The position numbers and the translations under genes were made by a program. This document shows, one piece after another, positions 55,325 through 63,008 of a stretch of DNA of 64,000 nucleotides; the first letter of the stretch is position 1; the number at the start of each line of letters is the position of its first letter. A model generated the notes under the pieces. That model was not told the DNA's origin. It ran no database searches and was given only the letters and a program-made list of their open reading frames with translations. This stretch comes from Actinomadura macrotermitis (lineage in GTDB: Bacteria > Actinomycetota > Actinomycetes > Streptosporangiales > Streptosporangiaceae): the NCBI RefSeq assembly GCF_009604375.1, contig NZ_WEGH01000006.1, positions 1 to 64,000 on the forward strand, written 5' to 3'.

Positions 55325-55333
55325 GGAGGCGCG

Positions 55334-56479
55334 ATGAACGAGCGGCGGACGGCGGTCGTGGTCGGCGGCGGGATCGGCGGCCTGGCCGCCGCGGCGGCCC
55401 TCGCCGGGCGCGGCTGGCAGGTGCGGGTGCTGGAGCGCGCGGCGGAGTTCGGCGAGGTCGGCGCGGGGCTGTCGCTGTGGGCGAACGGGACGCGCGCGCT
55501 GGACACGCTCGGGCTCGGGACGGCGGTGCGGGCGCACTCGGCACCCGAGACCGAGGCCGGGATCCGTGATCGGCGCGGCCGGTGGCTGGCGCGGACCGAC
55601 ACCGCCGAGCTGGCGCGCCGCCACGGCGCCGTGGTGATGGTGCACCGGGCCACGCTGCTGGACATCCTGCGCGAGGCGCTGCCGCAGGACGCGCTGCGTG
55701 CGGGCGTGGCGGTCACCAGGGTGCGCGCGGACGGCCCGCAGGCCGAGGTCGTCCATGACGGGGGCGTCATGCGGGCCGATCTGGTCGTCGGGGCCGACGG
55801 GATCCGCAGTGCCGTCCGGCGGTCGCTGTGGCCGGACGCGCCCGGCCCCCGCTACGCCGGCTACACCGCGTGGCGCACCGTCGTCACCCCCGGGCGGGCG
55901 TTGCAGGCGGGCGGGGAGAGCTGGGGCCGCGGGGAGCGGCTCGGCCTGGCCACGCTGCCCGACGGCCGCGTCTACCTGTACGGGGTCGCGTCCGTGCCGG
56001 CGGGCGGGCGCAGCGCGGACGGGGAGCTGGCCGAGCTGCGGCGCAGGTTCGGCCGCTGGCACGACCCGATCCCGGCGCTGCTGGACGCCGCCGTCGAAGA
56101 ACAGGTGATGCGGCACGACATCGTCGACCTGCCGCCGCTGGCGTCGTTCGCCACGGGCCGCGCGGCGCTGCTCGGCGACGCCGCGCACGCCATGACCCCG
56201 AACCTCGGGCAGGGCGCGAACCAGGCACTGGAGGACGCGGTGACGCTGGCGGCGCTGCTGGACGCGCATCCGCACGTGCCGGACGCGCTGGCCGCCTACG
56301 ACCGGGAGCGCCGCCCCCGGACCCAGAAGATCGCGGCGCGGTCGCGGCGGATCGGCGCCGTCGCGCACTGGGCGTCACCGCCGGCGGTCGCGGTGCGCGA
56401 CGCGGCGGTGCGGCTGACCCCGGCGCGGTCGGCGCTGCGCGCGATGGCCCCGGTCGCCGGCTGGCGTCCGCCGGCCTGA
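55334..56479 (+). CDS. FAD-dependent group A monooxygenase
   Basis: The 381-residue flavoprotein has the FAD loop GGGIGGLAAA (about 11-20), the DG motif VVGADGIRSAVR (about 155-166), and the GD motif LLGDAAHAMTPNLGQGANQA (about 280-300). This is the aromatic-ring hydroxylase fold (salicylate/p-hydroxybenzoate hydroxylase-like). It needs NAD(P)H and O2 and probably hydroxylates an aromatic or polyketide compound. ATG 55334 follows GGGAGG by seven bases, and the operators described at 55291-55324 lie directly upstream. Confidence 0.9.
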   Translation: MNERRTAVVVGGGIGGLAAAAALAGRGWQVRVLERAAEFGEVGAGLSLWANGTRALDTLGLGTAVRAHSAPETEAGIRDRRGRWLARTDTAELARRHGAVVMVHRATLLDILREALPQDALRAGVAVTRVRADGPQAEVVHDGGVMRADLVVGADGIRSAVRRSLWPDAPGPRYAGYTAWRTVVTPGRALQAGGESWGRGERLGLATLPDGRVYLYGVASVPAGGRSADGELAELRRRFGRWHDPIPALLDAAVEEQVMRHDIVDLPPLASFATGRAALLGDAAHAMTPNLGQGANQALEDAVTLAALLDAHPHVPDALAAYDRERRPRTQKIAARSRRIGAVAHWASPPAVAVRDAAVRLTPARSALRAMAPVAGWRPPA

Positions 56480-56485
56480 GGCGGC

Positions 56486-57055
56486 TCACGCCTCCAGGTC
56501 GTCGAGGTGGCGGGCGATGACGGCGCGCGCCCGGTCCGCGGTGGCGAGGTCGGGGCGCACGGCCATGTGCACGGCCAGCCCGTCGAGCAGGGCGTGCAGC
56601 CGGTCGGTCTCGGTCTCGACGTCCGCCACGCCGGCCAGGCCTTCCACCAGCGCCCGGCAGCCTGCGCGCAGCGCGGCGTAGCCCTCGTCGCGCACCGCCC
56701 GCAGCCCGGCGTCGACCTGGGCCCGCGCGGTGAAGGCGAGCCACACCTCGTTCTCGGCGGCGCGCTCGGCGTCCAGCGGGAGGAGCTCGGCGAGGACCCG
56801 CTCGGCCCGGCGGCGCGGGTCGGGTTCGTCGGGCAGCGCCGCGATCCGCTGCCCGACGCGCTCGATGACCGCGCGCATCGTGAAGGACAGTAGGTCGGCC
56901 TGGGTCGCGAAGTAGTGCCGCAGGGAGCCCATCGACAGGCCCGCCTCCTCGGCCACGTTGCGGACCGACGCCTGCTCCAGCCCGCCGCGCCGCACGACGC
57001 GCCAGACGGCCTCGGCCACCTCGCGGCGGCGCTGCCCGGAATCCACCTTCGCCAT
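56486..57055 (-). CDS. TetR family regulator (BetI-like C-terminal domain)
   Basis: The 189-residue protein has a TetR helix-turn-helix (about 10-55, with VRNVAEEAGLSMGSLRHYF) and a BetI/TetR_C_6-like ligand domain with the LDGLAVHMAVRPDL region. It is divergent from the membrane protein gene at 57130, with two identical perfect palindromes between them. It probably represses itself and that gene. Its stop is 6 bp from the monooxygenase stop in convergent orientation. Confidence 0.87.
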   Translation of the reverse strand: MAKVDSGQRRREVAEAVWRVVRRGGLEQASVRNVAEEAGLSMGSLRHYFATQADLLSFTMRAVIERVGQRIAALPDEPDPRRRAERVLAELLPLDAERAAENEVWLAFTARAQVDAGLRAVRDEGYAALRAGCRALVEGLAGVADVETETDRLHALLDGLAVHMAVRPDLATADRARAVIARHLDDLEA

Positions 57056-57065
57056 GGGACATTTC

Positions 57066-57109
57066 TAGCACAGCTGTGCTACTTTTCGAGTAGTAGCACA
57101 GCTGTGCTA
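57066..57109. promoter_or_regulatory. Twin identical palindromes between TetR and a membrane protein
   Basis: TAGCACAGCTGTGCTA occurs twice, at 57066-57081 and 57094-57109, both perfect 16-bp palindromes, 28 bp apart start to start. They cover the 74-bp gap between divergent starts, so a single regulator can block both promoters. The spacing of nearly three helical turns fits two dimers on one DNA face. Confidence 0.88.
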
Positions 57110-57129
57110 GTCACTTCGGAGGCAGTCCC

Positions 57130-57840
57130 ATGCGACCGTTCCGCGTCCTGCTCACCCTCATCGCCGCCGTCCTGCTCCTCCTCGGCGCGGCCCTGCTCAC
57201 CGGGGCCGGCCTGCAAGCGGGATCCGGCGGCCGCTTCGCCACGTCCGAGCACCGGTTCACCACCCCGACCGCCGCCCTGAAGTCGGACGAGATCGACGTG
57301 GGCGGCTCGACGGCCCGTCCTGCCGACCCCGACCCGGACGTGGGTGAGCTGGCACGGGTCCGGGTGGTCGTCCGGCCCGTGGACCCGTCCGTCCCCCTCT
57401 TCGTCGGCATCGGGCCGAAGGACAAGGTCGAGGCGTACCTGCGCGGCACGGCGTACGACGAGTTCGCCTCGGCGGAGCTGTCGCCGTTCCGGGTCGCCTT
57501 CCGGCGCGTCCCGGGCGCGGCCCGCGCCGTCGGCCCGGCGGGCCTCCCGTTCTGGACGGCGACCTCCGCCGGGCGCGGCGACCGCGTCCTGACCTGGGAC
57601 AAGCCGCACGGCGCCTGGTCGACCGTGGTGATGCGCCTGGACGGCACGCCCGGCGTGGACGTGCGGGCCTCGGTCGGGCTGCGCTTCGGGTTCCTGCTCC
57701 CGTCCGGCCTCGGCTCCCTGATCGCCGGGGCACTGCTCCTGATCTACGTCCGCGTCGCGGCGCGCCGGACGAACGGGGAAGCACCCGACGCGCCGCGACT
57801 CGACTCCCCTCCAGTGGGCAGCCGTCTCAGGGACGAATGA
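57130..57840 (+). CDS. Membrane protein with a central extracytoplasmic domain
   Basis: The 236-residue protein has helices at both ends (about 7-27 and 187-210) around an extracytoplasmic beta-rich domain of about 150 residues (RVRVVVRPVDPSVPLFVG, GAWSTVVMRLDGTPGVDVRA). I do not recognise the family; related actinobacterial proteins are annotated only as membrane proteins. A GGAGG-type site is six bases before the ATG. Expression is probably controlled by the divergent TetR through the twin palindromes. The C-terminal tail overlaps the convergent gene at 57827 by 14 bp. Confidence 0.75.
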   Translation: MRPFRVLLTLIAAVLLLLGAALLTGAGLQAGSGGRFATSEHRFTTPTAALKSDEIDVGGSTARPADPDPDVGELARVRVVVRPVDPSVPLFVGIGPKDKVEAYLRGTAYDEFASAELSPFRVAFRRVPGAARAVGPAGLPFWTATSAGRGDRVLTWDKPHGAWSTVVMRLDGTPGVDVRASVGLRFGFLLPSGLGSLIAGALLLIYVRVAARRTNGEAPDAPRLDSPPVGSRLRDE

Positions 57841-58177
57841 GGAGGGCGAGGACGCGGGCCGCGTCCATCGCGTCGGCGGGCTCCTTCACCGGCTCGGCAT
57901 CGGCGAGCACCTCCTCGCCGGGGTGGTGGCGGAACTGCCAGCGGGGGTCAGGCCCGGCGCTCGGCTCGCACATGACGGACACGGTGCGGCCCATCTGCCC
58001 GGGGTCCCAGCAGCGCAGCAGGCTCGGCCGCAGGGTGTACTCGACGATCCGGGCCCGCAGCCCGAGATCGTCCAGTGCCCCGGCGAGCGCGAGGAGCTTG
58101 ATCCGCCTGGTCAAGCGGGCTTTCTCCGCCGGCGATTCCGGGATACCGTCACAGACGCGAGGCGCGTCGGAACTCAT
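57827..58177 (-). CDS. Uncharacterised small protein next to the XRE/DUF397 locus
   Basis: The 116-residue protein is alpha-rich in its first half (AEKARLTRRIKLLALAGALD) and then has a strand-rich part (VEYTLRPSLLRCWDPG, VSVMCEPSAG, WQFRHHPGEEV). No membrane helix or signal is present. GGAGG eight bases before ATG 58177 supports expression. It is divergent from the XRE gene, with a 124-bp gap. Small cytosolic proteins of this shape recur beside XRE/DUF397 pairs in actinobacteria as I recall; the role is unknown. Confidence 0.65.
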   Translation of the reverse strand: MSSDAPRVCDGIPESPAEKARLTRRIKLLALAGALDDLGLRARIVEYTLRPSLLRCWDPGQMGRTVSVMCEPSAGPDPRWQFRHHPGEEVLADAEPVKEPADAMDAARVLALLIRP

Positions 58178-58301
58178 CGCACCGGCCTCCTGGGTAGTGG
58201 ATCGGAACTTTCCGTGATGGCACCACTACTCTGGCCCGGCCGGGTTAGGGTCCGGAAGCGGGCGGACGTCTACCCGCCCGCTGTAGCCATCGGAGCCGCT
58301 G

Positions 58302-59123
58302 ATGCCTCGCGAACAGGAAGACCGGCGCAACTTCGACCCCCACTCGAGCGCGTTCGCGCTGTACGCGCACAAGATGCGCCGGTACCGGGAGCGCGACGGT
58401 CTCAGCCAGCCAGACGTCGCGAAGCACTGCATCGTGTCGCCCAAGCTCATCTCGGCGATCGAGAACATGCGCCGGCTGCCGACCGATGAGGTCAGCAAGC
58501 GCCTCGACACCCTGCACACGGCCGACTTCTTCGAGGACCAGTACTTCCAGATCCGCCGTGAGATGGACCTGACGCCCGGCTTCTTCAGCTACGCCGAGCA
58601 AGAGGATCAGGCGGCCTCCGTCTACACCTACGAGCCACTCATGATCCCCGGGCTTCTCCAGAACGAGGCATACGCAAGAGAAGTGCTCGGCGTCGGCTCG
58701 GACAAAGGTCGCCTGGAAGAGATGGTGGCCCTCCGACTGGGGCGGCAGGACAAACTGGAGGGCGCCCCGCCGACCTTCCTGGTGGCCGTCATCAAGGAGT
58801 CCGTACTACGTGAAACGGCCCCTGGCAGCGAGGTCATGGCCGCGCAGCTCGCCCATCTCATCGAGATCGGCGAGCGCCACAACATCGAGATCCAGGTCCT
58901 CCCCACCGGCGCTCGTATCTATGTGTCCGGCGCCTTCACCCTCCTCAAGTTCATGGAGGGCAACGACCTCGGTTACTCGGAGGGGGCTGTTGGCCAGGGG
59001 CGACTGGTCGAGGAGCCTGCTGTGGTCCATCGGATGGCAGTAAAGTTCGAGCAGATCCGGAGCCAGGCACTACATGCGCCCGGTTCCATGCGGTTGATCC
59101 GATCGATCATGGAGGGACTTTGA
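58302..59123 (+). CDS. XRE-family regulator with DUF5753 domain (Scr1-type)
   Basis: The 273-residue protein has an N-terminal XRE helix-turn-helix (about 18-75, LYAHKMRRYRERDGLSQPDV) and the DUF5753 domain (about 100-265; YEPLMIPGLLQNEAYAREVL, IQVLPTG). Such regulators pair with small DUF397 proteins encoded next to them, which modulate their DNA binding in Streptomyces. Its stop overlaps the first DUF397 start (TTGA), indicating coupling. The target promoter is unknown. Confidence 0.92.
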   Translation: MPREQEDRRNFDPHSSAFALYAHKMRRYRERDGLSQPDVAKHCIVSPKLISAIENMRRLPTDEVSKRLDTLHTADFFEDQYFQIRREMDLTPGFFSYAEQEDQAASVYTYEPLMIPGLLQNEAYAREVLGVGSDKGRLEEMVALRLGRQDKLEGAPPTFLVAVIKESVLRETAPGSEVMAAQLAHLIEIGERHNIEIQVLPTGARIYVSGAFTLLKFMEGNDLGYSEGAVGQGRLVEEPAVVHRMAVKFEQIRSQALHAPGSMRLIRSIMEGL

Positions 59124-59374
59124 ACCTCTCAACCCCGCTATGGCGCAAATCCAGCCACTCCGGTGAGGAAGGCAGCAGCGACTGCGTTGAGGTCGCTGCA
59201 CTGTGGCGCAAGTCGAGCTACTCCGGCGAAGAGGGCAGCAGCACCTGCGTCGAGGTGGCGGCGCTCTCCCCCGAGATCGGGCTACGCGACTCCAAAGACC
59301 CCCAAGGCCCACACCTCCACCTCACCCGCAACGCCTTCAGCGACCTCCTCGCCCACATCAAGACCCGCACCTAA
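59120..59374 (+). CDS. DUF397 protein with duplicated N-terminal motif
   Basis: The 84-residue protein contains two copies of the LWRKSS-SGEEGSS-CVEVAAL unit (residues about 7-28 and 29-50) before the usual DUF397 core LRDSKDPQGPHLHL. Normal DUF397 proteins have one copy, about 60-65 residues in total. A TTG start overlaps the XRE stop, and GGAGGG sits five bases before it. It should act as partner of the XRE regulator. The internal duplication is an in-frame tandem copy. Confidence 0.87.
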   Translation: MNLSTPLWRKSSHSGEEGSSDCVEVAALWRKSSYSGEEGSSTCVEVAALSPEIGLRDSKDPQGPHLHLTRNAFSDLLAHIKTRT

Positions 59375-59591
59375 CGCGCGCAGCCGAACTCAGCGAGCCG
59401 CTCCTACAGCCAGTCCAAACGATCACGGAGAGCCTTTGAACTTCTCAACTCCGCTGTGGCGCAAGTCAAGCCACTCGGGAGGGAACACCAGTAGCGACTG
59501 CATCGAAGTGGCGGCCCTCTCCCCCGAAGTCAGGCTGCGCGACTCCAAAGACCCCCAAGGCCCACACCTCCACCTCACCCGCAACGCCTTC
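59286..59591 (+). repeat. 53-bp identical direct repeats in the two DUF397 genes
   Basis: The segments 59286-59338 and 59539-59591 are identical over 53 bp and encode the same DUF397 core. They lie 253 bp apart, and the genes diverge elsewhere. This points to recent tandem duplication or gene conversion; recombination between them would fuse the genes. Confidence 0.9.
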
Positions 59592-59627
59592 GGCGACCTG
59601 CTCACCCGCATCAAGGCCCGCATCTGA
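59436..59627 (+). CDS. Second DUF397 protein
   Basis: This 63-residue protein has the standard DUF397 layout: PLWRKSSHSGGNTSSDCIEV then LSPEVRLRDSKDPQGPHLHL. GGAG precedes the TTG start by five bases. It is a paralogue of the gene just upstream, sharing the 53-bp identical stretch. Having two DUF397 partners for one XRE regulator is common in actinobacteria, but their division of labour is unknown. Confidence 0.88.
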   Translation: MNFSTPLWRKSSHSGGNTSSDCIEVAALSPEVRLRDSKDPQGPHLHLTRNAFGDLLTRIKARI

Positions 59628-59632
59628 CGCCC

Positions 59633-60160
59633 ATGGCCGAACTCAGCGAGCCGCCGCGCCTGGTGTGGCCGACCGTCGGGGTGCGCGAGTCATATCTGGC
59701 CGGTGAGCGGGCCAACCTCCTGGAGGAGGGCGAATCCATCGAGCTGCTCGACGAGCGTGAGAAGGACTTCGCCGGCTTCGTCGCGCAGCGGCGGGGCGTG
59801 CAGATCCGGTGGGGCGTCCCTTCGACGATGTTCTGGTACGTCTCGGGCGAGCACTACCTGGGCGCGCTCACGATCCGGCACAGCCTGACGCCGGAGCTGG
59901 CCGATACCGGCGGGCATGTCGGGTATCACGTCGTCCCTCCGTGGCGCCGTCAGGGCCACGCGACGCGGATGCTCGCCGCTGGACTGGTCGAGTGCGAGCG
60001 GCTCGGCCTCGACCGCGTCCTGCTGACCTGCATGCCCGACAACCACGCGTCGCGCCGGGTGATCCTCGCCAACGGCGGGGTGCCCGACGGCCGGGGCAGC
60101 ACCGAGGACCGCTTCTGGATCACCCTCGGCGCTCAGGGCAGGGCCTTGTCCGGACCATGA
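59633..60160 (+). CDS. GNAT family N-acetyltransferase
   Basis: The 175-residue protein has the RimJ/RimL-like GNAT plan: GGHVGYHVVPPWRRQGHATRML (quoted in two parts, GGHVGYHVVPP and WRRQGHATRML) with the R/Q-x-x-G-x-A loop, followed by LDRVLLTCMPDNHASRRV and ILANGGVPDG. It acetylates a small amine or a protein N terminus; the substrate is unknown. It starts 6 bp after the second DUF397 stop and so is probably cotranscribed with the XRE/DUF397 genes. Its plus strand ends 75 bp before a minus-strand conserved gene. Confidence 0.85.
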   Translation: MAELSEPPRLVWPTVGVRESYLAGERANLLEEGESIELLDEREKDFAGFVAQRRGVQIRWGVPSTMFWYVSGEHYLGALTIRHSLTPELADTGGHVGYHVVPPWRRQGHATRMLAAGLVECERLGLDRVLLTCMPDNHASRRVILANGGVPDGRGSTEDRFWITLGAQGRALSGP

Positions 60161-60235
60161 AACGATCATGGAAGTGCTCAGCAGATCCAGTCCAGGCCGG
60201 GACTTCGAGGCGTCACACGGCGCCGACCGGCAGGA

Positions 60236-60670
60236 TCACAGCGTCAGCGGCGACCCCTGCGCCCCGGCGCATTGTGGTGGGGCTGCGTTTGACTCGCTGG
60301 CCGTTTTGACTAGTTTGCGCGGGTTGGCGTTCGCTGGCCCGAGTAGAGCGTCTTCGATGTAGCGTTCGATGCGAATCTTGGTCTTATCGACCGGTGGCCC
60401 TTGCTCGCCGTCCCGAAGGTGGATCTCGGGATCATAGACCTGTCGGCTCAGCATCTCGGTGATGGTGACGCAGTCGTTGCCGATGTTCCGGTAGTCCTGC
60501 GGTGTGCCAGCCATGTGAAAATGTCGGCGAAGCTCGGCCACCTCTTCGTCGATTCGAGCCCAGCCCGTTGACGAACGTGGACTGATCGGCTGAGCCAGGG
60601 CCGATGGCAGCGTTCGGCTCTCCAGTTCGTCCGGCTTGGCGTGAAGAGGGCCGAACAGCTCCTCCCGCAA
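60236..60670 (-). CDS. Conserved hypothetical protein, start uncertain
   Basis: The 144-residue frame has a well-ordered middle, IDEEVAELRRHFHMAGTPQD then YRNIGNDCVTITEMLSRQVYDP and KTKIRIERYIEDALLGP, that does not look like a random frame. I recall similar proteins of unknown function in actinomycetes near mobile-element remnants. Only a TTG (60670) is available as a start; 10 codons upstream the frame closes, so the gene may have lost its 5' end by a frameshift. Its C terminus becomes low in complexity. It is downstream of the small ORF at 60726 and of the integrase remnant on the same strand. Confidence 0.5.
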   Translation of the reverse strand: MREELFGPLHAKPDELESRTLPSALAQPISPRSSTGWARIDEEVAELRRHFHMAGTPQDYRNIGNDCVTITEMLSRQVYDPEIHLRDGEQGPPVDKTKIRIERYIEDALLGPANANPRKLVKTASESNAAPPQCAGAQGSPLTL

Positions 60671-60725
60671 GCCCCGGCGCTTCGCCCATGAGTTGGCGCT
60701 TCAAGCTGCGTGTGGCTCAGTCGTG

Positions 60726-60875
60726 TCAGGGCGACCGCTGTTTCAACGTCGTCATGGCCTTTGGCCGGCGCAGTGCGCTCAGCAGCTCAGTGTTCAGGAC
60801 CTTGCGCGAGCCAGAAGCAAGGCCCCAGGGGTCAGGCTCGTGTGGTTGTTCGATGAAGAAGTCATCAGACCTCAT
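60726..60875 (-). CDS. Small ORF with a strong Shine-Dalgarno
   Basis: The 49-residue product (starting MRSDDFFIEQPHEPDPW) is not recognised. Support comes from AAGGAGGTGA ending eight bases before ATG 60875, one of the strongest ribosome-binding sites in the window. The protein is charged and Pro-rich, with no signal or membrane helix. It lies between the integrase remnant and the conserved hypothetical gene on the same strand, and might be a leftover excisionase-like or regulatory gene. Confidence 0.45.
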   Translation of the reverse strand: MRSDDFFIEQPHEPDPWGLASGSRKVLNTELLSALRRPKAMTTLKQRSP

Positions 60876-60962
60876 GGGCCTCACCTCCTTGTCTGATGTG
60901 ACTGCGTCCGGCCAAGAGCATCTCTTCCAGCATGACCACCGGCATGAGCTCACTGCCTGCGT

Positions 60963-61225
60963 TTATTTCCAGGGAGGAGGACGGCGGCGGCGTTCTTCGA
61001 GTCGAGCGAGCTTGCTGCCGGTGGCCGCCAAGCTGGCTCGAAGCCCTTCGGCTTCGCCGAGCCGGCTCTGGCGTTCGGCTTCAGCGATCCGGTCGTTGAG
61101 GTTGGCGCGAATCTCCTCCAGCCGGGGCCGTTGAGCAGGGTTAACTCGCAAGAGAGGGCAGCGAACACAGCTGTGTTCGCTGGAGGTCCCATAGGCCCGT
61201 CCACAGTCGCCCAGGGCGGGCTCTG
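60963..61225 (-). pseudogene. C-terminal fragment of a site-specific integrase
   Basis: The minus-strand frame reads DCGRAYGTSSEHSCVRC, then PLLRVNPAQRPRLEEIRANL and RIAEAERQSRLGEAEGLRAS, and ends at a TAA. The Cys pairs and the NPAQR-RLEEI segment match the zinc-ribbon and C-terminal coiled region of long actinomycete tyrosine-type integrases. The catalytic domain with its Arg-His-Arg-Tyr set is absent from the window; sequence upstream to 61412 shows no recognisable continuation. It marks a decayed integrated element. Confidence 0.75.
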
Positions 61226-61412
61226 TCGCGGGCGCCAGACCAGGACGCAGACCGGAAGCGAAGCGAACCGGTTGCGCGGAGGGCCGTGACTGCGAGAGTC
61301 CCGGCTCTGGCCCGAGGCCCCGACCTTCAGGCAGCGGGCCGTCCAGGCATCTCAGTGCCGGATGCCTGCCATGCGTTCATCCGTTGGTGCGGATGACGAC
61401 TGGCCTGGCAGC

Positions 61413-63008
61413 TCAGTGGGGCATGGCCGCGATCGCGGCGTGGGCGATCGTCTTGGCCTCCGCCTTGCAGGTCGACGCGGGGTGTCGTTCGCCGCCCAGA
61501 GCCACGTGGACTACGAGGTTGCCGTCACGGACGTACAGGCTGCAGTGTTCTTCGGGGTCGGGATAGGTCTTGTACGGGGCGCTCCAGTACGCCTCGTCAC
61601 CGAAGCCGAGGTCTGTCGCCCGAGACTGTTTGGCGGCTTCCTCTCGGAACTCCTCGCGCTGCTGCTGGGCCTCGTGGTCGTCACCCGGATCGTCGCGCTT
61701 GAGTTCCCAGCTGACGAACGCGTGCACCTTATCGGTCAGACCGGCGATCCGGACCTTTTTGGGGTCGCTGAAGATCTTTCCCCAAGCGCAACTGGTCGAG
61801 GCGCCGCTGGAGACCTCGTCGTAATAGTCGAGCTCCTTCGCGCGTGCGGGCAGCGGCAGCCGACCAGCCGCCTCGGCGCAGATCGGCGCCTTCAGATACT
61901 TGTTGGGCTCGGCAGCCGTCTCCTCCCGCAGCGCGTACACCCCGGCTCCGATGCCGGCGATGGCGAGCGCGCAGACCGCCACCAGGGCGACGATCCTTCC
62001 GGTGCGCCGACGGGACGGGGGCAGGAGCGCCGTGGGGACGGGCGCCCGTGTCAGCATGGCCGTTCCCGCGCCGGCGGGAACGGCCGGGGCCGGCCCCGGC
62101 ACGAGCGTACGGTCGGTGTCGCCGAGCAGCCGGTCGATGTCGGCCCGCTGGGCGGCGATCATCCGGTGCACGGCGGGCGGCCACGGCCGGTCGGCGGGCG
62201 CGACCGCGCCGAGGAGCGCGAGGATCCTCTCCGGGGTGGGGCGGGCCGCCGGGTCCTTGGCCAGGCACGGTCCGACGACCGTGCGCAGTCCCGGCGTCAG
62301 GGCGGACAGGTCGGGCTCGGCGTGGACGACGTTGTAGAGGGCCCCCGCCATCGACGTACTCGCGAAAGGGCTGCTGCCCGTCGCGGCCATCGCCAGGACC
62401 GCACCGAGCGAGAACACGTCACTGGCCGGGGACAGTTCGCGGCCCTCGGCCTGCTCCGGCGACATGAACGCGGGCGAGCCGACCACCCAGCCGGTGCGCG
62501 TCAGCTCGGTCGCCTCCGGGCCCTCTGCGACGCGCGCGATGCCGAAGTCGATGACGCGTACGCCGTCCTCGACGAGCAGGACGTTCTCGGGCTTGAGGTC
62601 CCGGTGGATCAGTCCCGTCCGGTGGATCTCCATGAGCGCGGTGGCCAGTCCGGCGGCGAGGCGACGCACGGACTCCTCGGGCAGCGGGCCCGACTCCTCC
62701 ACGGCCGCGCCCAGCGAGGGGCCGTTGACGAACACCGAGGCGAGCCATGGTGTCTCGGCGTCCGCGTCGGCGTCCATCACGGCCGCCGTGTGCGCGCCGG
62801 ACACCCTGCGCGAGGCGTCGACCTCGCGCCGGAAGCGGGCCCGGAACCCGGCGTCGGCGGCGAACCGCGCGTGCACCTGCTTGACCGCGACGAGCCGCCC
62901 GTCCGGCGCGGAGCCGAGCAGCACCCGCCCCATCCCGCCCCGGCCCAGCTCGGCATGCAGGCGGTAGGGCCCGGCGGCGGCCGGGTCGGCCGGTCCCAGC
63001 GTCCTCAT
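61413..63008 (-). CDS. Receptor-type Ser/Thr kinase with unknown extracellular domain
   Basis: The 531-residue protein has a Hanks-type kinase domain (about 14-270): Lys43 in VAVKQV, HRDLKPEN (135-142), DFG (154-156), and MSPEQ. A Pro-rich segment, one helix (about 338-360) and an extracellular domain of about 170 residues follow, with Cys in ICAEAAGRL, TSCAWGKIF, EEHCSLYV and ASTCKAE that could pair. No PASTA repeats are present. Its start overlaps the upstream kinase gene stop (ATGA), so the two kinases are coupled. Ligand and substrates are unknown. Confidence 0.9.
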   Translation of the reverse strand: MRTLGPADPAAAGPYRLHAELGRGGMGRVLLGSAPDGRLVAVKQVHARFAADAGFRARFRREVDASRRVSGAHTAAVMDADADAETPWLASVFVNGPSLGAAVEESGPLPEESVRRLAAGLATALMEIHRTGLIHRDLKPENVLLVEDGVRVIDFGIARVAEGPEATELTRTGWVVGSPAFMSPEQAEGRELSPASDVFSLGAVLAMAATGSSPFASTSMAGALYNVVHAEPDLSALTPGLRTVVGPCLAKDPAARPTPERILALLGAVAPADRPWPPAVHRMIAAQRADIDRLLGDTDRTLVPGPAPAVPAGAGTAMLTRAPVPTALLPPSRRRTGRIVALVAVCALAIAGIGAGVYALREETAAEPNKYLKAPICAEAAGRLPLPARAKELDYYDEVSSGASTSCAWGKIFSDPKKVRIAGLTDKVHAFVSWELKRDDPGDDHEAQQQREEFREEAAKQSRATDLGFGDEAYWSAPYKTYPDPEEHCSLYVRDGNLVVHVALGGERHPASTCKAEAKTIAHAAIAAMPH

